Below are positions 41,565 to 47,474 of a DNA stretch of 47,474 nt, one piece after another (the first letter of the stretch is position 1; every line of letters starts with the position of its first letter). The stretch comes from Lachnospiraceae bacterium (lineage in GTDB: Bacteria > Bacillota > Clostridia > Lachnospirales > Lachnospiraceae): the NCBI GenBank assembly GCA_016287675.1, contig JAEFAR010000017.1:1-47474 (forward strand). The letters run 5' to 3'. A program made the position numbers and the translations under genes. The notes under the pieces were generated by a model that worked only from the letters and a program-made list of their open reading frames with translations, made no database searches and was not told the DNA's origin.

Positions 41565-44500
41565 TTACTTGTAGAGTTCAACAAGCTTTAAGAGATGTTC
41601 ATATCTCTCGCTTGCAAGAGTCTCTGACTTAGCGAAGAGATCGGTAGCACGATCAGGGAATGCCTTGATGAGTGATGTGTAACGTGACTCATTGTTGAGG
41701 AATTCCTGATAGCTTCCGTCGCCTGCCTTGGATGTAAGGGTGAAAGGATTCTTTCCTTCTGCCTTGAGTGCAGGGTTGAAGGAGAAGAGGTTCCAGTAAC
41801 CTGCCTTAACAGCCTTCTTCATTTCATCCTGGCAGTGGTTCATACCGCCCTTAGCGATTCCGTGGAGTTCGCAGGGAGCGTAGCCGATGATGAGTGAAGG
41901 TCCGTCGTAAGCTTCAGCTTCAGCGATTGCCTTAACTGCCTGAGCAGGGTTAGCACCGAGAGCGATCTGAGCAACGTATACATAGCCGTAGCTCATAGCG
42001 ATCTCTGCAAGAGACTTCTTCTTGATCTCCTTACCTGCTGCAGCGAACTGGCAAACTTCACCGACGTTGGAAGCCTTGGAAGCCTGTCCGCCTGTATTGG
42101 AGTACATTTCTGTATCGAATACCATAACGTTTACATTCTCACCGGAAGCAAGAACGTGGTCGAGACCGCCGAAACCGATATCGTAAGCCCATCCGTCACC
42201 ACCGAAGATCCATACGGACTTCTTAGCGAGGTACTGCTTCTTTGCAAGGATCTCGGAAGCGCATCCGCATTCGCAGTTGGGCTCGAACTTCTCGAGTTCT
42301 GCAATGAGAGCGTTTGCATCCTTTGTATTGTTTCTTGTGTCATCCTTTGTAGCAAGGAACTGCTTGATAGCAGCCTTGAGGCTTTCGGGAGCCTTCTCGC
42401 CTGCGCACATCTTCTCGAGCTTAGCGATGAGCTGGTCACGAAGAACCTTCTGGCCAAGGTACATACCGAAGCCGTGCTCTGCGTTATCCTCGAAGAGGGA
42501 GTTGGACCAAGCGGGACCCTGTAAGGAATCCTTGTTTACTGTGTAAGGTGATGTAGCTGCGGGACCACCCCAGATGGAAGAACATCCTGTAGCATTGGAA
42601 ATGTACATGTTCTCACCGAAGAGCTGGGTGATGAGTCTTGCATATGATGTCTCGGCACATCCTGCGCAGGAGCCTGAGAACTCAAGCAGAGGCTGATTGT
42701 ACTGAGAACCGATGGGTGTAACGTCTGTAAATACAGGCTTGATCTCCTTCTTACCAACGTTTGCAACGAGGTAATCGAATACAGGCTGCTCATTGGACTG
42801 TGTTTCCTGAGGAACCATCTTGAGAGCGCCCTTTTCAGCTGCAGGACAAACAGTTACGCACTCGCCGCAACCCATGCAGTCAAGAGGAGAAACGCTCATT
42901 GTGTACTGCATTGTTGTGTCAACTGCATGCTTGGAAGCTGCAAGCTTGATCTGAGAAGGAGCTGCCTTAACTTCGTCAGCGTTAAGGATGAAAGGACGAA
43001 TGGTAGCGTGTGAGCATACGAATGCACAGGAGTTACACTGAGCGCATGCTTCGGGATTCCACTCGGGAACCATAACAGCGGTACCACGCTTCTCGTACTG
43101 GGAAGCACCTGTCTCGAACTGACCGTCTGCAATGTCCTTGAATGCGGAAACGGGAAGTGAATCACCGTCCATGAGACCGATGGGATCAAGAAGTTCGTTA
43201 ACCATCTTAACTGTAGCGGGACGGCCTGCGCGCTTGATCTCCTTCTTCTCGTCCTGAGCATTAGCCCAGTCAGCGGGAACTTCTACCTTGTGAACGGCAT
43301 CAACACCTGCGTCGATTGCCTTGTAGTTCATTTCAACTACTGCGTCACCCTTCTTACCGTAGGACTTCTTTGCAGCTGCCTTCATGTAATCAACTGCCTC
43401 ATCGATGGGCATTACATTTGCAAGCTTGAAGAATGCGGACTGAAGGATAGTATTTGTTCTCTTACCCATACCGATCTCGATAGCCTTATCGATAGCGTTG
43501 ATGGTGTAGAGCTGAACGTTGTTCTTAGCGATGTATCTCTTTGCTTCTGCAGGAAGGTGCTCAGCAACTTCCTCATCGGACCACTGGCAGTTGATCATGA
43601 AGATTCCGCCGGGCTTAACATCCTGAACCATCTTGTAACCCTTGATAACGTAAGAAGGGTTGTGGCAAGCTACGAAGTCTGCCTGGTTGATGTAGTAAGG
43701 AGCACGGATGGGCTTGTCACCGAAACGAAGGTGAGAAATTGTGATACCACCTGTCTTCTTGGAGTCATACTGGAAGTATGCCTGGATGTACTTGTCGGTG
43801 TGATCGCCGATGATCTTTGTGGAGTTCTTGTTTGCTCCGACTGTTCCGTCACCGCCGAGACCCCAGAATTTGCATTCTACGGTACCGGGTGTAGCTGTGA
43901 TGGGAGCGGGCTTAACTTCGGGAAGAGAAAGGTTTGTAACATCATCTACGATACCGATGGTGAAACGGCTCTTAGGCTCTGCCTTAGCAAGCTCTGTGTA
44001 AATAGCAAATACGGATGACGGAGGTGTGTCCTTGGAACCAAGGCCGTAACGTCCGCCTGTAAGGATAACGTCGTTGAGACCTGCCTCACGAAGTGTTGTA
44101 GCAACATCGAGGTAGAGAGGCTCACCGAGTGATCCGGGCTCTTTTGTTCTGTCAAGAACAGCAACCTTCTTTGCTGTCTTGGGAAGTGCCTCAAGGAAAG
44201 CAGCGGAAACCCAAGGTCTGTAGAGACGAACCTTGATGAGACCAACCTTCTCACCCTTAGCAGTCAGATAGTCGATAACTTCCTCTGCAACGTCGCAGAT
44301 GGAACCCATGGCAACGATGACTCTGTCAGCGTCCTTAGCACCATAGTAGTTAAAGAGGTCATAATTTGTACCGAGCTTTTCATTGATCTTGCCCATGTAC
44401 TTCTTAACAACAGCAGGAAGTGCATCATAAACGGGGTTGCATGCTTCTCTGTGCTGGAAGAAAACGTCACCGTTCTCGTGAGAACCGCGCATAGCGGGAT

Positions 44501-45134
44501 GCTCAGGATTAAGTGCATGCTCACGGAAAGCCTTAACAGCATCCATGTTGCACATTTCTTTAAGATCTGCGTAGTCCCACTTCTCGATCTTCTGGATCTC
44601 GTGAGATGTACGGAAACCGTCGAAGAAGTTAAGGAAAGGAACCTTACCCTCGATAGCTGCAAGGTGAGCTACGGGAGAGAGATCCATAACTTCCTGAGGA
44701 TTGGATTCGCAAAGCATAGCGAAACCTGTCTGACGGCAGGCATAAACGTCGGAGTGGTCACCGAAGATGTTGAGTGACTGTGTAGCTACGCAACGTGCTG
44801 AAACGTCAAATACGCAGGGAAGCTGCTCTGCAGCGATCTTATACATGTTGGGGATCATCAGAAGAAGACCCTGGGAAGCTGTGAATGTTGTTGTGATGGC
44901 TCCGACAGCAAGTGAACCATGAACAGTACCTGCGGCACCTGCTTCAGACTGCATTTCTACAACCTTAACCTGGTTACCGAAGATGTTTTCCTGTCCCTGT
45001 GCTGACCACTGGTCAACATAGTCTGCCATGGGGCTGGACGGAGTGATCGGGTAAATGGCAGCAACATCAGTAAATGCATAGGCTACGTGAGCCGCAGCGG
45101 TGTTACCGTCCATTGACTGTTTTGCTCTGGACAT
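41565..45134 (-). CDS. nifJ: Pyruvate:ferredoxin (flavodoxin) oxidoreductase
   Basis: A 1189-residue single-chain enzyme that converts pyruvate and CoA to acetyl-CoA, CO2 and reduced ferredoxin. All domains are in order: the pyrimidine-binding part (AIYPITPSSPMADYVDQW), domain II, domain III, a ferredoxin-like insert with two 4Fe-4S motifs (CAQCNSCAFVCSH near residue 690 and CMGCGECVTVCPAAEKG near 750), the proximal cluster (CAGCAETSYARLI and ATGCSSIWGG) and the thiamine-diphosphate site (GGDGWAYDIGFGGLDHVL, EMYSNTGGQASKAS). The start follows AGGAGG. Codon use is strongly biased, as expected for a highly expressed gene. It has its own promoter region and terminator. Confidence 0.97.
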   Translation of the reverse strand: MSRAKQSMDGNTAAAHVAYAFTDVAAIYPITPSSPMADYVDQWSAQGQENIFGNQVKVVEMQSEAGAAGTVHGSLAVGAITTTFTASQGLLLMIPNMYKIAAEQLPCVFDVSARCVATQSLNIFGDHSDVYACRQTGFAMLCESNPQEVMDLSPVAHLAAIEGKVPFLNFFDGFRTSHEIQKIEKWDYADLKEMCNMDAVKAFREHALNPEHPAMRGSHENGDVFFQHREACNPVYDALPAVVKKYMGKINEKLGTNYDLFNYYGAKDADRVIVAMGSICDVAEEVIDYLTAKGEKVGLIKVRLYRPWVSAAFLEALPKTAKKVAVLDRTKEPGSLGEPLYLDVATTLREAGLNDVILTGGRYGLGSKDTPPSSVFAIYTELAKAEPKSRFTIGIVDDVTNLSLPEVKPAPITATPGTVECKFWGLGGDGTVGANKNSTKIIGDHTDKYIQAYFQYDSKKTGGITISHLRFGDKPIRAPYYINQADFVACHNPSYVIKGYKMVQDVKPGGIFMINCQWSDEEVAEHLPAEAKRYIAKNNVQLYTINAIDKAIEIGMGKRTNTILQSAFFKLANVMPIDEAVDYMKAAAKKSYGKKGDAVVEMNYKAIDAGVDAVHKVEVPADWANAQDEKKEIKRAGRPATVKMVNELLDPIGLMDGDSLPVSAFKDIADGQFETGASQYEKRGTAVMVPEWNPEACAQCNSCAFVCSHATIRPFILNADEVKAAPSQIKLAASKHAVDTTMQYTMSVSPLDCMGCGECVTVCPAAEKGALKMVPQETQSNEQPVFDYLVANVGKKEIKPVFTDVTPIGSQYNQPLLEFSGSCAGCAETSYARLITQLFGENMYISNATGCSSIWGGPAATSPYTVNKDSLQGPAWSNSLFEDNAEHGFGMYLGQKVLRDQLIAKLEKMCAGEKAPESLKAAIKQFLATKDDTRNNTKDANALIAELEKFEPNCECGCASEILAKKQYLAKKSVWIFGGDGWAYDIGFGGLDHVLASGENVNVMVFDTEMYSNTGGQASKASNVGEVCQFAAAGKEIKKKSLAEIAMSYGYVYVAQIALGANPAQAVKAIAEAEAYDGPSLIIGYAPCELHGIAKGGMNHCQDEMKKAVKAGYWNLFSFNPALKAEGKNPFTLTSKAGDGSYQEFLNNESRYTSLIKAFPDRATDLFAKSETLASERYEHLLKLVELYK

Positions 45135-45169
45135 ATTTTTTCCTCCTAAATTTGTGGCTTATATTGTTG

Positions 45170-45196
45170 GTTATATATAATTAGCCGATTTGTCAA
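45170..45196 (-). promoter_or_regulatory. Candidate nifJ promoter
   Basis: A perfect TTGACA (45191-45196 on the minus strand) is followed after 15 bases by TATAAC (45170-45175). Spacing is shorter than usual. The region lies 35-60 bases before the start. Confidence 0.4.
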
Positions 45197-45318
45197 AAGT
45201 TTATCATCTTTTTTTCTGTTTGTAAAGGAAGAAAAAATAAATCGGATGTAAAGACCGTTCCCATGCCATTTATCCCGTAAAACATACCAGTTGTTCAAAA
45301 AGCCTCCGACTATGCGGC

Positions 45319-45347
45319 TTTTGTGCTAATTTCGGTAAATCTATAAT
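45319..45347 (+). promoter_or_regulatory. Candidate promoter of the chemotaxis receptor gene
   Basis: TATAAT (45342-45347) lies 17 bases after a weak TTTTGT (45319-45324). A hairpin with AAAAGCC/GGCTTTT arms (45298-45322) overlaps the -35 area. I did not see a convincing flagellar sigma-factor site. Confidence 0.35.
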
Positions 45348-45397
45348 CAGCGGTCGTATTATTGGGTGAACGGTCGCTTGTATCAAGGAGGGTAATA

Positions 45398-47134
45398 ATG
45401 AAAAAGTCAGTTAAACTGAGGATCCTTACGATCCTCTCGGTACTGCTTGCGCTCTTTGCTGTCAATATGGTAATGAGTGCTGTGACCAACAACCAGGTTG
45501 AACTTTCCACCAAACTGCTGGCAAATCATATGATCAGCATAAAAAACTTACAGCTGGATCTTGAAAAAGACATGGCTGTGATCGAGGCATCGGTTCTGGA
45601 ATCTCTTTCCGGAACATCGGACGCAGGCTCCTGCGCAGCAAAGGCTTCGGATGCTCTTACGGATCTAAAAGCAGCAGCTTCGGCTCTTAAGGAAGAAGTT
45701 GACGCTTTTGCGGTTGCGGAGATGAACACCGCGCTTTCAGATTCCTTCAGGCCTTATTACGATGCCATCGACGATTATTCTTCAACCGTCAATTCCGTTG
45801 TATCCCTGATGAGAAGCGGCGATCTTAAACAGGCAAAGTCAGAATATGCAGTTCTGAAAAATGCCGTCAGCAATGCGGAAAACCTTTTGCAGCGTTTCAA
45901 GTCCACATCACTTGAGCTCGGAGATCACGAAACCAATCTTGTCCACATCCGTGTGACCCGCGCCACCCTCATCACCATTATCATGGGTATCATCTTTGTG
46001 CTGGGCATGGCAGCAGCTTTTTACCTGATCCTGGCAACTGTGCTGAGGCCCCTTGAAAAAATGCAGTTAAAGCTCGACACCATCATTGATGACATGAAGG
46101 CCGGGAAGGGGGATCTTACGGTTCGCCTCGATTATCTTTTTGAAGATGAGGTGGGAAAGATCGCTATCGGTATAAACACCTTCCTGGAGCAGCTTCAGAA
46201 TGTGATACGCCACATAAAGACAGGTTCCGATGAGATCACGGGAGCCACTCTTCGCATCAATTCAAACATAAACACCTGTGAACAGAGCGCAGGAAGCATT
46301 TTTGACGGTCTGAACGACGTCACGACAAACATGCAGGAGATCAGCGCCACACTTCAGAACATAAACGTTTCATCATCCGAGATACACGAATTCGCAATGG
46401 ACATCCGTGAGAATTCGGAAGCCAATTCCGACCGGGTGAGAGACATTCTTAAAAATGCGGAAGAGGCAAAGAACGCTTCCGTTTCAAACAAGGCTCAGAC
46501 AAAGGAAATGATCGAGGACATCAGCGCACGTATAGAGGAATCCATCGAAAAGAGCAGATCCGTCGAACACATCCGGGAACTCACCGATACCATCCTTCAG
46601 ATCTCCTCACAGACAAATCTTCTTGCACTTAACGCATCCATAGAAGCCGCAAGAGCCGGGGATGCAGGTCGCGGCTTTGCGGTGGTCGCAACTGAGATAC
46701 AGAAACTTGCCGAAAACACCAAGATAACCGCCACCAGGATACAGGAGACCAACATCGTGGTCCTCGATTCCGTACACGATCTTGTGCAAAATGCCAACGA
46801 GATCCTTGAATATGTTACCTCCACCACTCTTTCCGACTATGACAGCTTCGTAGATAACGCGGTTAAAAACGAAACAGGCATATCCGAGATCAACAAACTT
46901 CTTTCCGCTTTCTCCGAAAGCGCGAAAAAGATGGAAGCCCTTGCATCCGCCCTTGCGGAGGGAGTTTCCGAGATCAGCGCAGCTACTGAAAGCAGCGCGG
47001 AATCCCTCACCGAAACAACAGAGGGCATGAACAATCTCCACATTTCCGTTTCGGAGATCAGCAAAGAATCCGATGCAAACGGAAGAACCGTTGAAACGCT
47101 GAATGCGGAAGTGGGGAAATTCAGCAGAATATAA
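45398..47134 (+). CDS. Methyl-accepting chemotaxis protein
   Basis: A 578-residue membrane receptor. A transmembrane helix at residues 8-28 is followed by a helical outside sensor (about 30-185, 4-helix-bundle type, [18 protein letters not shown]), a second helix (about 193-218), HAMP (about 220-275, [29 protein letters not shown]) and the signalling domain with the hairpin tip [41 protein letters not shown]. No C-terminal methylesterase-docking pentapeptide is seen. The start at 45398 has AAGGAGGG before it; an earlier frame opening has none. The sensor ligand is unknown. It is divergent from nifJ and ends at a clear terminator. Confidence 0.95.
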   Translation: MKKSVKLRILTILSVLLALFAVNMVMSAVTNNQVELSTKLLANHMISIKNLQLDLEKDMAVIEASVLESLSGTSDAGSCAAKASDALTDLKAAASALKEEVDAFAVAEMNTALSDSFRPYYDAIDDYSSTVNSVVSLMRSGDLKQAKSEYAVLKNAVSNAENLLQRFKSTSLELGDHETNLVHIRVTRATLITIIMGIIFVLGMAAAFYLILATVLRPLEKMQLKLDTIIDDMKAGKGDLTVRLDYLFEDEVGKIAIGINTFLEQLQNVIRHIKTGSDEITGATLRINSNINTCEQSAGSIFDGLNDVTTNMQEISATLQNINVSSSEIHEFAMDIRENSEANSDRVRDILKNAEEAKNASVSNKAQTKEMIEDISARIEESIEKSRSVEHIRELTDTILQISSQTNLLALNASIEAARAGDAGRGFAVVATEIQKLAENTKITATRIQETNIVVLDSVHDLVQNANEILEYVTSTTLSDYDSFVDNAVKNETGISEINKLLSAFSESAKKMEALASALAEGVSEISAATESSAESLTETTEGMNNLHISVSEISKESDANGRTVETLNAEVGKFSRI

Positions 47135-47157
47135 ACAGCGCAGCAATTTCATAAAAA

Positions 47158-47197
47158 AGGCCATCACAGGTTTTCACCCGGGATGGTCTTATTTTTT
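47158..47197 (+). terminator. Terminator of the chemotaxis receptor gene
   Basis: AGGCCATC (47158-47165) pairs with GATGGTCT (47182-47189) with one G-U pair, followed by TATTTTTT. It is shared with the convergent asnA end. Confidence 0.75.
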
Positions 47198-47474
47198 ATA
47201 ACAGCATTATATTGTTTTCTTCGGCGATCTTTATCGTGTCCTCAGTCCATATGCTTGACTGAACTTCACCGATGTGAGCCTTTCTGAGGAAGAACATGCA
47301 GATACGGCTCTGTCCGATACCGCCCCCCACAGTGTAGGGAAGGCGCTTCTCGAGGATGGCCTTCTGGAAGGGAAGCTCTGCTCTTTCCTCACAGCCCGCT
47401 TTCTTAAGCTGCTCGGCGAGGGAAACCTCGTCAACACGTATGCCCATGGAGGAAAGCTCCAGTCCCATGTCGAG
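47196..47474 (-). CDS. asnA: Aspartate--ammonia ligase (AsnA), C-terminal part
   Basis: The last 92 residues of an ammonia-dependent asparagine synthetase, continuing beyond the right edge. The visible sequence [51 protein letters not shown] is the family C-terminus, in which GGGIGQSR is the class II aminoacyl-tRNA-synthetase-like motif 3 with the ATP-binding Arg. The reading frame is open through the window end (the six bases before the first visible Met are in frame). It is convergent with the chemotaxis receptor gene. Confidence 0.92.
   Translation of the reverse strand, partial: LDMGLELSSMGIRVDEVSLAEQLKKAGCEERAELPFQKAILEKRLPYTVGGGIGQSRICMFFLRKAHIGEVQSSIWTEDTIKIAEENNIMLL

Noticed and set aside
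45298-45322. Terminator upstream of the chemotaxis receptor
   Set aside because: Only four T follow, and no plus-strand gene precedes it; it may just be part of the promoter region.

Overview
The window reads as a chromosomal segment of an anaerobic Firmicute, most likely a Lachnospiraceae (Butyrivibrio/Roseburia-like). The reasons are pyruvate:ferredoxin oxidoreductase, a GlpA/GlpB-like/DUF1667 glycerol-3-phosphate system with GlpP, a DUF5711-CvpA pair, a GH120 beta-xylosidase, a Cthe_2159-type lipoprotein, a Thr-Pro-rich lipoprotein linker and strong AGGAGG ribosome binding sites. This family assignment is inference. Most genes lie on the minus strand. No tRNA, rRNA, CRISPR array or transposase gene was seen.

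Layout. 1-4.8 kb: a uracil-permease-like gene (cut by the window edge) behind a structured leader, a small membrane protein, a KDPG aldolase fused to a VOC-like domain, and a DUF5711-CvpA pair. 4.9-11 kb: a Cthe_2159-type lipoprotein, a 35-bp perfect palindrome, then dnaX-ybaB-recR preceded by murG. 11.1-14.6 kb: an AT-rich cassette (PadR regulator, HAAS-like membrane protein, secreted proteins, an NCHSYA-motif protein) bracketed by two 20-bp direct repeats, the second of which is the 3' end of a MATE transporter gene. 16.3-18.4 kb: GH120 beta-xylosidase, convergent with glpK.

18.4-23.8 kb is the glycerol-3-phosphate locus, read right to left: glpA, a GlpB-like FAD oxidoreductase, DUF1667, then a 637-bp non-coding array, then glpK. 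The array has eight units at exactly 85-bp spacing, each with an ACCTAAA...TTTAG(G/T)T stem and, in seven, a second GC-rich stem. It is the most unusual object in the window. The operon leader holds a 69-nt hairpin, and the antiterminator GlpP is encoded at 29.3 kb, so attenuation by GlpP is a plausible control. 23.9-25.7 kb: a second AT-rich cassette of four small membrane proteins including a signal-peptidase-II-like protein and a 58-aa protein. 25.9-28.7 kb: a GH29 alpha-L-fucosidase and a divergent lipoprotein. 28.8-29.3 kb: a small gene flanked by 38-bp perfect direct repeats, apparently inserted between the lipoprotein gene and glpP.

29.3-32.5 kb: glpP and a membrane EAL protein with a degenerate GGDEF. 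32.6-40.5 kb: a probable long operon (flavodoxin-like/SCP2 fusion, membrane-anchored M3 peptidase, MTA/SAH deaminase, SAH hydrolase, MTA/SAH nucleosidase, PTS EIIC-like permease) followed by a HIT protein. 40.6-47.5 kb: an AraC-type response regulator, nifJ, a divergent chemotaxis receptor and the 3' end of asnA. Together the genes cover plant-glycan sugar release, glycerol-3-phosphate oxidation, S-adenosylhomocysteine recycling, pyruvate oxidation and housekeeping DNA repair/replication.
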